Shown piece after piece: positions 7,627 through 15,505 of a DNA stretch of 64,000 bases. The stretch's first letter is position 1. Each line of letters opens with the position of its first letter. A program made the translations under genes and the position numbers. Under the pieces are notes generated by a model that saw only the letters and a program-made list of their open reading frames with translations, ran no database searches and was not told where the DNA came from. This stretch comes from Nitrosomonas stercoris (GTDB lineage: Bacteria > Pseudomonadota > Gammaproteobacteria > Burkholderiales > Nitrosomonadaceae). The DNA lies in contig AP019755.1 of the NCBI GenBank assembly GCA_006742785.1, positions 434,001 through 498,000 of the forward strand. Direction: 5' to 3'.

Positions 7627-8054
7627 CTAAAATATCGTCTCCCAAGGGTTTATAACTTTCAATCCTGATGCTTCAAACGGGCTTGTATCTCTTGTTGCAA
7701 CCATAAAGCCGCCGTCCAGAGCTGTCGCTGCTATTACTGCATCTGCTGCTGCAATACCACTACCCGCTTTTTTTGCTGCTGCGAGTACTTTTGCATAAGC
7801 TCTTGTACAAGACATATCAAACGGCAATACACGCCCAGCAAACAGTGGTAAAAGATTTTCTTCGATGTTTTTTCACTAAGCAACTTTTTACGCTTCCCTT
7901 GCGGCATTACCGCAACGCCCGCGCGAATCTCGGCAACGGTCATTACGGACAAATAAAGCGTCTCAAGCGCCTGATCATTCAGCCAAGCCAAGACACCCTT
8001 ATTGGGGTTTGCCTGGAACTGTTCAGATAGAACATTGGTATCGAGCAAAACCAT
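7627..8054 (-). pseudogene. fitB: FitB-like PIN-domain toxin with frameshift
   Basis: The 5' frame (MVLLDTNVLSEQF, VAEIRAGVAVMPQGKRKKLL) and the 3' frame (LPLFAGRVLPFDMS, AAADAVIAATA, ATRDTSPF) together make one full FitB/VapC PIN protein of about 142 residues. They are joined by a one-base shortfall in an A6 run at about 7877-7882 (GTGAAAAAACATCG; seven A would restore the frame). PIN acidic residues are present on both sides: D5, E42 region, and the AAAD and TRD blocks. The lesion may be slippage at the homopolymer, phase variation or a sequencing error. Confidence 0.8.
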
Positions 8055-8305
8055 TAAAAACGTGTTGCCCTTGCCGATGAACGATCACGCTCAAAACCTG
8101 CCGCTTCTTCATCAGTCAGCTTTACTTTACGCCCAATACTCTCTAGCAAATCGCCCAGTTTGACACGTCCTTCAGGTTTTACTGCTTGCCCTAAAATGTC
8201 CAGCATCTCCGCCTGCAAAGTGCGGCCATGTTGCGCTGCTCGAACTCGAATAGCTCTGTGAATTTCTTCTGGCACATTTCGAATTGTTACTGCTCGTGTT
8301 TCCAT
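8054..8305 (-). CDS. fitA: FitA-like ribbon-helix-helix antitoxin
   Basis: 83-aa antitoxin. The N-terminal ribbon-helix-helix (TRAVTIRNVPEEIHRAIRVR, then HGRTLQAEMLDIL) is followed by the FitA-type tail VKLGDLLESIGRKVKL. Its stop overlaps the fitB start by one base (TAATG at 8052-8056). RHH antitoxins of this type bind palindromes in their own promoter and wrap the PIN toxin with the tail. The gene is intact while its toxin is frameshifted. Confidence 0.87.
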   Translation of the reverse strand: METRAVTIRNVPEEIHRAIRVRAAQHGRTLQAEMLDILGQAVKPEGRVKLGDLLESIGRKVKLTDEEAAGFERDRSSARATRF

Positions 8306-8330
8306 AATTAAATTCCTCCAATATTTTCTG

Positions 8331-8357
8331 TGCTTTCAATTATATAAATTGCTTTCA
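8331..8357. promoter_or_regulatory. Possible FitA operator
   Basis: The direct repeat TGCTTTCAA (8331 and 8350) frames an AT-rich inverted repeat CAATT-N5-AATTG (8337-8351), 30-50 bp before fitA. Position fits an autoregulatory site; the motif itself is not diagnostic. Confidence 0.35.
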
Positions 8358-8395
8358 AAGGCGACAATCTAGTAGCATATTAGGATCTGACTATC

Positions 8396-8622
8396 GCCTG
8401 TACTACCCATCGTGCTATATAACGGCGACCCATGCTGGCAAGTTCCGGTAGACATTGTAGACCTGATCACACCTGCGCCGAGCGAACTGGATCACTACCG
8501 TCCGCACCTGCATTACCTGCTGCTGGACGAAGGTAACTACCATGAACATGAGCTGGCAGAGTTGTGCAACCTAGCTGCTGCATTATTCCGGCTAGAGAAC
8601 AGCCGCACCCCGGAAGATGTCC
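8396..8622 (+). pseudogene. rpn gene fragment
   Basis: About 75 codons matching the middle of the full-length Rpn proteins (from VLPIVLYNGDP to LENSRTPEDV). Both nuclease-core and C-terminal parts are absent. The right edge switches abruptly at 8622 into a repeat arm (TTGCGAGGAAGCG). It keeps an open frame but cannot encode a nuclease or the short C-terminal form. Confidence 0.85.
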
Positions 8623-9345
8623 TTGCGAGGAAGCGTAGCCTTTAGCCGCGACTGCGAATGCAATGAAGCAGGTGGCGGGAACGCGGCAATCCAGAAAAAG
8701 ATTGACAAAGCACCATCGTCATCGCGAAGGACGTCACTGCGAGGAGCAACGCGACGTGGCAGCCCAGTTGTTGGGTGGCGATCCAGAAATAATAACGACA
8801 AGACGCACAGAGGTGATTGTTTTCCCCCCTTCGTTGTTGGTGCGGTTGCGCTGGATTGCTTCTCGCCTATGGCGATCGCAAAGACGTAATTTTTCCCGTT
8901 GATACGGATGTACTGGATTGCTTCGTCGACCCCCTGCCCCCTCGCAAGGACGCTGTATTTTGTTGTTGCAGTTTCAGTTTCTTCAGCGTCATCGCGAAGG
9001 ACGTCACTGCGAGGAGCAACGCGACGTGGCAGCCCAGTTGTTGGGTGGCGATCCAGCAAACAACGTCAGCAGAATCATAAAAGGCTGGTTTTCTTCGTTG
9101 TACAGGTGCGCTAGATTGCTTCTCGCCTATGGCGATCGCAATGACACCATTTCTATTGCTTCAGCAGCAAGCGTTGCGCCATTCATTGATGCAATGCATT
9201 GATGATTTTCAGGATTATTAGCCAACTGCATCAGCTTTTCCGATAGCAGCCTTTTGCTCACCTTGATTATGGCAATCAGACACAACAGGGGCATATTCGG
9301 CTATCAAATTTGCGCGCCGATACTGATCATCCAGCCTTGTTCGGG
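8623..9345. repeat. Palindromic repeat cluster with two 69-bp cores
   Basis: 69-bp cores at 8718-8786 and 8988-9056; CTGGATTGC arms at about 8851 and 8912. The block 8640-8880 is largely a second copy of sequence at 4300-4330 plus 6500-6340. 9129-9330 repeats 6661-6845. Open frames here arise because the repeat reads open in several frames. 9346-9496 is AT-rich leader of the next TA operon. Confidence 0.75.
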
Positions 9346-9496
9346 CGCAGGTGCCGAACGGGCGGTTGAAGCGATTCTTTCAATATTGGATTGATTATCG
9401 AATTTTTTCTACTGACAATAAAGAATATCTGTTTATTTGAATAGCTGGGTAGGTAAGTAAGTGTGTTTTTGACCAGATTAATATTATTTACCATGG

Positions 9497-9514
9497 TGTA
9501 TTCATTAGGATACA
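9497..9514. promoter_or_regulatory. Conserved inverted repeat before TA toxin
   Basis: TGTAT-N8-ATACA just before the toxin start. The same sequence precedes the paralogous broken locus (minus strand, near 7465-7482), the part of the leader that is best conserved. That supports an antitoxin operator. AGGA at 9507-9510 within it may serve as the ribosome-binding site. Confidence 0.5.
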
Positions 9515-9520
9515 AAAACT

Positions 9521-9829
9521 ATGTATATTGTCAAAAGATTAGATGAATTTGATAAGTGGTTGGACAGTTTGAAGGACCGCTCCACAAGAATCCGCTTAAT
9601 TCGTCGCTTAGATAAAGCCAAGCAAGGCTTGCTAGGCGATGTTAAGCCCGTGGGTGAAGGTATGTTTGAAATGCGTGAGTTTTTTGGTTCTGGTTGGCGC
9701 ATGTATTACATCCAGCAAGGCAGTATCATCATTTTGATGCTTGTAGGTGGTGATAAATCAACACAGAGCAAAGATATTCAAAAAGCCATTCAGCTGGCTA
9801 ATGATCTAGGAGAAAACGGCTATGAGTAA
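9521..9829 (+). CDS. RelE/HigB-like toxin (TIGR02683-type killer protein)
   Basis: 102-aa basic toxin of the RelE/ParE superfamily, addiction-module killer type: MYIVKRLDEFDKWL, the RIRLIRRLDKAKQGLLGDV helix, then GMFEMREFFGSGWRMYYIQ and LMLVGGDKSTQSKDIQKA. Probable role: ribosome-dependent mRNA cleavage. It overlaps the antitoxin start by 8 nt, so the order is toxin first. This is the complete counterpart of the frameshifted gene at 7150-7457; the antitoxin from either locus may neutralise it. Confidence 0.88.
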   Translation: MYIVKRLDEFDKWLDSLKDRSTRIRLIRRLDKAKQGLLGDVKPVGEGMFEMREFFGSGWRMYYIQQGSIIILMLVGGDKSTQSKDIQKAIQLANDLGENGYE

Positions 9830-10160
9830 AAAAACACCTTTAAATGAAATTGCTGAATTTGATGTGTCTGATTATTTACGTGATGACGAGGATATTGCCG
9901 AATATTTAACGCAAGTGCTGGCTGAAGGTGATAGCAATGAATTACTACGTGCTATTGGTTACGTTGCAAAAGCACGTGGTATGACTCAACTGGCTAAGGA
10001 CACAGGCCTTGGTCGTGAGAGTCTTTATAAAGCCTTTCGTGCAGGCTCAAAACCTCAGTTTGAAACGGTATTTAAAGTGCTGCATTCGCTAAATATTAAT
10101 TTAAAAGCAATTCCTAAATGTCGCATCCCGGATGATGATGAAGCCAAGAGAATTGTTTGA
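9822..10160 (+). CDS. HTH antitoxin of addiction-module type (TIGR02684-like)
   Basis: 112-aa antitoxin starting MSKKTPLNEIAEFDVSDYL with HTH at about residues 55-85 (GMTQLAKDTGLGRESLYKAF). Up to LKAIPK it matches the paralogue at 6846-7157. The last 12 residues (CRIPDDDEAKRIV) are unrelated, which shows that the native 3' end was replaced by other DNA. It partners the intact toxin upstream. Confidence 0.86.
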   Translation: MSKKTPLNEIAEFDVSDYLRDDEDIAEYLTQVLAEGDSNELLRAIGYVAKARGMTQLAKDTGLGRESLYKAFRAGSKPQFETVFKVLHSLNINLKAIPKCRIPDDDEAKRIV

Positions 10161-10186
10161 TTGAGAGGTGAGAACCGTGCTCTATC

Positions 10187-10425
10187 CCCATTTTTCCAGA
10201 TGCCAAACCCATGAAAGGTTTTGGTGGCGCGAGTGTTCTGTAGGTAGTTGAGGATTCTCATGGAGATACTTATCGGGCAATCTATACCGTTCGTTATGCT
10301 GAAGCTGTTTATGTGCTGCACTGCTTCCAGAAGAAATCAATACGAGGTATTGCATGCAACTCCAAGGCCAGATTATCAAGCCACGTTTGACAGCGATTGA
10401 AGCCAGTATGATAGATCGAGAATGA
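10187..10425 (+). pseudogene. Gp49/HigB-family toxin remnant
   Basis: A degraded toxin of the phage Gp49-like family. Recognisable pieces are DAKPMKGFGGASVL, then an in-frame TAG, then DSHGDTYRAIYTVRYAEAVYVLHCFQKKS, then two frameshifts before ATPRPDYQ and RLTAIEASMIDRE. No intact start is seen. The last pieces reach the ATG of the following HTH gene, as in intact Gp49/HTH pairs. Confidence 0.7.
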
Positions 10426-10646
10426 TTGAAATTGAAGAGACCAGCGGTAACGTATACGCAGATTTACAGTTGGCCGATGCAGAGGCCATGTATGTTAAGG
10501 CTCGGCTGGCCAGCAAGATCGGTGACATTATCCGCCATCGTCATCTGACGCAACAACGGGCAGCGGAGATTTTGGGTATTCCTCAGCCCAAGCTTTCAGG
10601 TTTGCTACGTGGCCAGTTTCGCGGTGGTAATCCCCCCACAAACTAG
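10422..10646 (+). pseudogene. HTH_37-type antitoxin, 3' end lost
   Basis: 74 codons. The first 68 match antitoxins paired with Gp49-like toxins (ADAEAMYVKARLASKIGDII, then RHLTQQRAAEILGIPQPKLS and GLLRGQFRG). The remaining residues come from the terminal repeat of the IS3-type remnant that begins at 10626. The usual C-terminal segment (about 20 residues) is absent. Confidence 0.7.
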
Positions 10647-10891
10647 CTGATGTCAAAAGTAGAATTTTCTCGTAATCTGTCACGAAGGAGATTCTGCATG
10701 AAGAAGTCAAAGTCTACTGATATCCAAATTCTAAACATTCTCAAGCGGGCAGAATGTGGTACTTGGCTCTGGACATACAATCATGAAAGATCAAACATGG
10801 CAAATGGTGAACTGACCCCCATCCAAAAACTGACCAAAGCAGCTTAATTAACTTTCTACTTTTGAATCAGAGTAAAAATGGGGGGATTACC
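10626..10891 (+). mobile_element. Internally deleted IS3-type element
   Basis: 266 bp bounded by exact 13-bp inverted repeats GGTAATCCCCCCA (10626-10638) and TGGGGGGATTACC (10879-10891), with further imperfect symmetry inside (CTGATGTCAAAAGTAG / CTACTTTTGAATCAG). Its small internal frame joins the start of an IS3 OrfA to the end of an OrfB. It cannot encode transposase but retains both ends, so it may be mobilised in trans. No target duplication was recognised. Confidence 0.65.
10698..10847 (+). pseudogene. Fused remnant of IS3 OrfA/OrfB
   Basis: 49-codon frame. The first ~20 residues (MKKSKSTDIQILNILKRAE) resemble the beginning of IS3-family OrfA HTH proteins. The last ~25 (WTYNHERSNMANGELTPIQK) match the C-terminal end of the integrase-like OrfB. 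Everything between, including the DDE residues, is deleted. Confidence 0.65.
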
Positions 10892-11020
10892 TTCCATTTC
10901 TAAATTGAAAGAAGAAAATGGTGAAAGCTAAATCAGCATTCCAACATGTGAAATCGGTAAGTAACAAACCTAACTAGCGGTAGCATTCACTGTCTTATTT
11001 CGTGTGAATAATAAAGGAAA

Positions 11021-12373
11021 TCAACGCAAAAGGTATCTCTTTTCATAAACTTTAAAAGTGAGCTTCTCCCATGCCTTGCATACATTTGCCCAGAATCCTA
11101 CTTCCCCTTTAGGCTTAATCGATAAAAATTTTTCTTGCTCTAAAGCATTAATAAAAAACAGAGAAAAAAATTCTTTGTTTTTTACATATTTATAAAAATA
11201 AGCATTATTATTTTCATATAAAACAAGCTCACCTTTTTGTCCTGGGTGAATAAAATATTTTTTCTTGTTAAGAATACAATATAAATATGCATAGCCAGTC
11301 TGAGGCAATTCATAATCAACAAAAACTGGACAGTCATTCACTTCTAAAGCGCTGACATTCTTAGCTTCTGCTAATCTTTTCTCAAAATTCATTATTATAA
11401 TAGAGTTATGATAAGAAAAAATACCGTTATGTTTATAATCTTCATTTAGCCGATAGTTAATATCTTTACTAACTAGAAAATTTGAATTTATAGCTAAATC
11501 CAGTCTGTTTCCTGAAAAGATATTCATTTCTTTATACAACTTTTTACTACCTTCTAAGCCATATTTTTCATATACTTCCTTAAAATATTCTAATCGAGTC
11601 TTATTGTTAGCGCTGATCCGTGTGGTTAAAGATTGTCCGGTAATTCTTCGAAGTCTTTTCTCGTGAAATAACTCAAATGTCATGCATTCAAAATGTAATA
11701 GTTCTATATCTTTATGTTGAAATTTAGGCAATAAAGAGTTATTTAAAGGTGTTGGATAGTGACAAGATAGCTTTCTAATTGCTTCCGTTCTTCTAAAAAA
11801 ACCTTTTCCATGTCTATGTCCCCAAAATCCATTCGCATTAGCATTTAAATTTCTAGAAAATTCCTTATTTACAAATTCGACATTTTTAGTATAAGTATTT
11901 TTAAAAAGTTTAGTAGAAAAAATATCCTCTAATCTGGGAAAATCCTGATACACAGCTTCCAATGTTCTGGCTCCTATCATAAAAATATTTTCAGGTATTT
12001 CCCTTAAAATTGCCGCAACTAGATATTTAGAAATTAAAATCTCATCTACATCAACATTTAGTATCCAGTCTACAGTTGAATCTTCCTGGACCTTTAAGTA
12101 ATTTGAGAACTGTCTGCCTTCAACATTTTCAGGACGCCCTTTAATCATTAAAGGATATTTAGATTCTCTAGAGTTCCAAAATTTCTCATCACAGATATAA
12201 ATATTTACTCTGGAATCGTTGAGTAGAGAACAATCAAAATCAGCACAATCTGGGTCATCTAGAAACACATGGATCTCATTTGCATGCTGGTTGCGATAAT
12301 GATTTATAAAAAAATCAACCATAAATTGAGGAGCTCTAACGGTTGAAACTACAGCCCAAGTTCCAGCATTCAT
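11021..12373 (-). CDS. GT2-like glycosyltransferase (Glyco_tranf_2_4 type)
   Basis: 450-aa protein whose first ~250 residues resemble the Glyco_tranf_2_4/DUF23-like GT-A family: VVSTVRAPQFMVDFFINHY near the start, the metal-binding DVDEIL at about residues 107-112, and conserved histidines further on. The last ~170 residues are unassigned. It is the final gene of the leftward glycan operon, 52 bp after the 1024-aa gene. The DNA is much more AT-rich than the upstream operon genes, as is the 3' half of its neighbour. Probable role: adding a sugar to the glycerol-phosphate-containing glycan; substrate unknown. Confidence 0.75.
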   Translation of the reverse strand: MNAGTWAVVSTVRAPQFMVDFFINHYRNQHANEIHVFLDDPDCADFDCSLLNDSRVNIYICDEKFWNSRESKYPLMIKGRPENVEGRQFSNYLKVQEDSTVDWILNVDVDEILISKYLVAAILREIPENIFMIGARTLEAVYQDFPRLEDIFSTKLFKNTYTKNVEFVNKEFSRNLNANANGFWGHRHGKGFFRRTEAIRKLSCHYPTPLNNSLLPKFQHKDIELLHFECMTFELFHEKRLRRITGQSLTTRISANNKTRLEYFKEVYEKYGLEGSKKLYKEMNIFSGNRLDLAINSNFLVSKDINYRLNEDYKHNGIFSYHNSIIIMNFEKRLAEAKNVSALEVNDCPVFVDYELPQTGYAYLYCILNKKKYFIHPGQKGELVLYENNNAYFYKYVKNKEFFSLFFINALEQEKFLSIKPKGEVGFWANVCKAWEKLTFKVYEKRYLLR

Positions 12374-12425
12374 TTATAATTCACCTTCAAATCCACATAC
12401 GATTTTAATGCGATTAAAGAGTAAG

Positions 12426-15400
12426 CTAGTCAAAATTATATTTTTTCACCTTATTCCAGAATTCATTTCTATCAGAAAGCATAATCATTTCAGAAAATTC
12501 TGATGATCCAAATAATCTTTTATATTCAAGTTGATATTGATTTTTCAAAATATCATTTACCTCTAACGAATCAAAACTTTTTAAATCTCTTCTAGTACGT
12601 AAATACTCTTGTTCTAAGTTAGCGTACCTTCTTCCAGCTCTATTCAAAAAGAAAACATTATAAGTTTGAATTTCTTCAAATCTTTCCTTTTTAAGTTTGC
12701 TATTAATATTATTGGGTTCAAGCAATATATAAATGTTGCACTTATCTAGATCCTGCTCTTCAATCCAATTTTTCAAATTTTCATGGATAATTTCGTCATC
12801 AAAATCACCAGCATAAACCAGTATATTTTTCTTAATACCATTACCTCTATTTGACAGCTGATTTATCTCAACACGATCTTCATTAAAGAAAAAGTCAATA
12901 ACTCTTTTCGTTGCACTCCCGTCATCGTGGCTACAAAATTCTTTTACACACTCAATATGCTTTTTATCAGGTATATACTTAGAAGAAGTTACTTTTTTAA
13001 TCAAAGGCAATAATTCAAGTCTATTTTTGCAAATAACTCCTGGCATTTTTCTAAGTGAAAAATACATTCCTCTACTTTTTTCATAATTTTCTAAATCATA
13101 TGCGTAGTATATGATTGGTTTCATTCTTGAAAGATAATCAAAGAATATACTTGAATAGTCGGTTATCAATACATCAACTAGCCCTAGAAGATCCGAAGTA
13201 TCAATACTTGCATGAACAATATCTACGGTGGCATCAGAGGCTTTTATTAAATTTTCAGAAAAATAGTGCCCTCTAAAAATGAGATGCCAGCCACTACCCT
13301 GCATAGCTGAGATGTCATCAACAATATTTTTGGAGTTAAGGTGAAAATTTCCAAGCTTTCCACGCCAGGTAGGGGCATAGAGAACAATTGGTTTCGAATC
13401 AAAAATTCTTAGTTTATTTTTGATTTCTAGATATTTATTTGGATTAGGGTTTATGACTTTATCATTTCTTGGGTATCCTGTTACTTTACTTCTTGCAGTA
13501 GAAATTTTTTCAATGTCACAGTGCTTCAACAATATATCTTCAGTGAAATTATTTGGATGAATTAAATGTGTTGCTTGCAATCTATTTCTAGTACTCCATC
13601 TATGTTCCATAAAACTTTCTTTAATATCTTTCCCCAAGAATTTCAACGGGGTTCCATGCCAAGTATTTAGGTATTTTTGCCCTCTTCCTTTAATAAAAAA
13701 TGAAGGTAAAGAACTATTATGGATAATCCATTTAGCAACAACTAAATAAAAAATATACAAATCAGAGTTTCTTTTAACAAAAATTACATTTTCTCTTTTC
13801 CATTTTTTATCTATTAATGTTTCATCCTGAATAGTTAAAACATGTGTATAGTCTTTGTAACTCTGATCATTAATTAGCTCTTCAAATATTCTTAATGGAT
13901 TACAAGCAAGCCATATTCCACCAAAACTCTCGTAAAATATAATTTTTGGATCAAGAACATTGTTATTTAAATACTCTGCATAGAGCGTGTATTGTCTGGT
14001 TGTAGGTGTTTTAACCAATTTCTTTGTATTTTTAATAGAGTCTGATTTTCTATATTCTTGGGTATTTAGAAAAGCCTTAACAGCTTGCTCCATCCGCCCC
14101 ATATGCATCAATACATAGCCTAAGCGGTAATACCACAGACCGTTATGATTATTGCTACGTGCTACCGCAGACCGGTAGGCTTGGGCAGCTTCTTCCCACA
14201 TTTGCAATTGCTCAGCCTGGTTGCCCAGTTTGTAAAACGCTGCCGCCTGATCATCGCTGTGTAGTGCTGCACTTTGTGCTTGTGGGTTGACTGCTTGCAC
14301 AGATGCTTTCAGTTTTTCTTGATAATCTAAAGATAAGGCCGTTTGGGCATGTAACATAGGAAGCGCATCTAAGCTAGCTTGTGTACGTGTGTTCAGGAAG
14401 GCTGAACAAGCTTGCTCATATTTTCCAGCTTGGGCGAGCACATAGCCTAGCCGATAGAACCAATAAGGTGTATGTCTATCGTGGATAGTAGCTGCATATT
14501 CATAAGCTTGAGCCGCCTGTTCCAGCAATTCTTGGCGTTCCAACACAAAGCCAAGTCGATAGTGCCAATTAGCCTGAGTTGTATCCAGAGCTAGTGCTCG
14601 GCGATAGCATTGTGTAGCTTGTTCCCACCGGTAGCAGCGGTCATGTGCTAGTCCAAGACGATATTGCAGCTCGGCATTTGTAGGGTCTGCTGCAGCTGCT
14701 TTTGTGTAGGCTTCAGCAGCTTGTGGCCAGTAACCACGTTGCTGGTGAAAGACACCAATGCCAAATACTTTGGCGTTGAGTTTTTTGTCAGCAGCAATCG
14801 CGGCGGTGTAAGCGATTTGTGCTTTTTCTGCTTTGCCCGCGCGTTCCCAGGCATAGCCTTCTCTGAAGTGCCACATGGCATCTCCAGGCCGAATCACATT
14901 AGCTTGTGCAAAAGCCTGGGCAGCTTCAGCAAAACGATTCATTTTGTCTTGTGCTTCACCCAGTTCAAAATAGAGTTGTACATTCTTACCTTGTTGCTCA
15001 ATACGTTTTTGTAAAATCTCTACTTCTTGCCAGGTGCGCCCTTGCCTACGAATTGCCGTGATTAAATCCTGCCAGAAAATATCAATATCTGGTCGTAATG
15101 CAATCGCCTGGTACAATTTGCCTTCACCTTCAGCTGGATCTCCTCCGTAAATCAATACCTTGCCTAAATGGCGCAATGCATAAGGGTTGTTAGGCTTAAT
15201 AGCTAGAGATTTTTCTAGTGCTTTTGCTGCTTGCTGATATTTTTTATCGTATTCATAAGCCAGCCCCAGATGATAAAAGCAGTTGGCGTCATGAGGGCGT
15301 TTAGCTATCGCTTGACTGAAAAATTGCTGTGCATTTGGCCAGTCTTTAAGTTTTTCTGCCATCATGCCCTGTCGATAAGCCAATCTTCCACTGTTATCTT

Positions 15401-15500
15401 TGGCTACGCTGGCTATTTTCTTATAGATAGCTGCCGCCTGTTGCCACTGTGCTTTTTTTTCCAGACGATTTGCTTGAAAATAGAGAGCAAGCTGTTTCAT
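12426..15500 (-). CDS. TPR / CDP-glycerol glycerophosphotransferase fusion
   Basis: 1024-aa cytoplasmic protein. Residues 1-480 are about a dozen TPR units (for example AAAYKKIASVAKDN, WEEAAQAYRSAV). Residues about 510-880 are a TagB/TagF-type CDP-glycerol glycerophosphotransferase with LNTWHGTPLKFLGKDI, VLYAPTWRGKLG, FRGH, and LITDYSSIFFDYLSRMKPII. Residues 890-1024 resemble only the N-terminal half of the GT4 domain of the 1206-aa paralogue (ILVYAGDF against LLFYAGSL; QYQLEYKRLFG against YVRAFKREFHRLF), so that domain appears truncated. Base composition drops sharply to AT-rich DNA at about 14045, exactly at the TPR/transferase boundary. It starts 5 bp after the upstream stop. Confidence 0.85.
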   Translation of the reverse strand: MKQLALYFQANRLEKKAQWQQAAAIYKKIASVAKDNSGRLAYRQGMMAEKLKDWPNAQQFFSQAIAKRPHDANCFYHLGLAYEYDKKYQQAAKALEKSLAIKPNNPYALRHLGKVLIYGGDPAEGEGKLYQAIALRPDIDIFWQDLITAIRRQGRTWQEVEILQKRIEQQGKNVQLYFELGEAQDKMNRFAEAAQAFAQANVIRPGDAMWHFREGYAWERAGKAEKAQIAYTAAIAADKKLNAKVFGIGVFHQQRGYWPQAAEAYTKAAAADPTNAELQYRLGLAHDRCYRWEQATQCYRRALALDTTQANWHYRLGFVLERQELLEQAAQAYEYAATIHDRHTPYWFYRLGYVLAQAGKYEQACSAFLNTRTQASLDALPMLHAQTALSLDYQEKLKASVQAVNPQAQSAALHSDDQAAAFYKLGNQAEQLQMWEEAAQAYRSAVARSNNHNGLWYYRLGYVLMHMGRMEQAVKAFLNTQEYRKSDSIKNTKKLVKTPTTRQYTLYAEYLNNNVLDPKIIFYESFGGIWLACNPLRIFEELINDQSYKDYTHVLTIQDETLIDKKWKRENVIFVKRNSDLYIFYLVVAKWIIHNSSLPSFFIKGRGQKYLNTWHGTPLKFLGKDIKESFMEHRWSTRNRLQATHLIHPNNFTEDILLKHCDIEKISTARSKVTGYPRNDKVINPNPNKYLEIKNKLRIFDSKPIVLYAPTWRGKLGNFHLNSKNIVDDISAMQGSGWHLIFRGHYFSENLIKASDATVDIVHASIDTSDLLGLVDVLITDYSSIFFDYLSRMKPIIYYAYDLENYEKSRGMYFSLRKMPGVICKNRLELLPLIKKVTSSKYIPDKKHIECVKEFCSHDDGSATKRVIDFFFNEDRVEINQLSNRGNGIKKNILVYAGDFDDEIIHENLKNWIEEQDLDKCNIYILLEPNNINSKLKKERFEEIQTYNVFFLNRAGRRYANLEQEYLRTRRDLKSFDSLEVNDILKNQYQLEYKRLFGSSEFSEMIMLSDRNEFWNKVKKYNFD

Positions 15501-15505
15501 GTGTT

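Noticed and set aside
10892-11020. Continuation of the HTH_37 antitoxin after the IS3 remnant (ISKLKEENGES)
   Set aside because: The short open stretch does not match the expected antitoxin ending and stops within a dozen codons.
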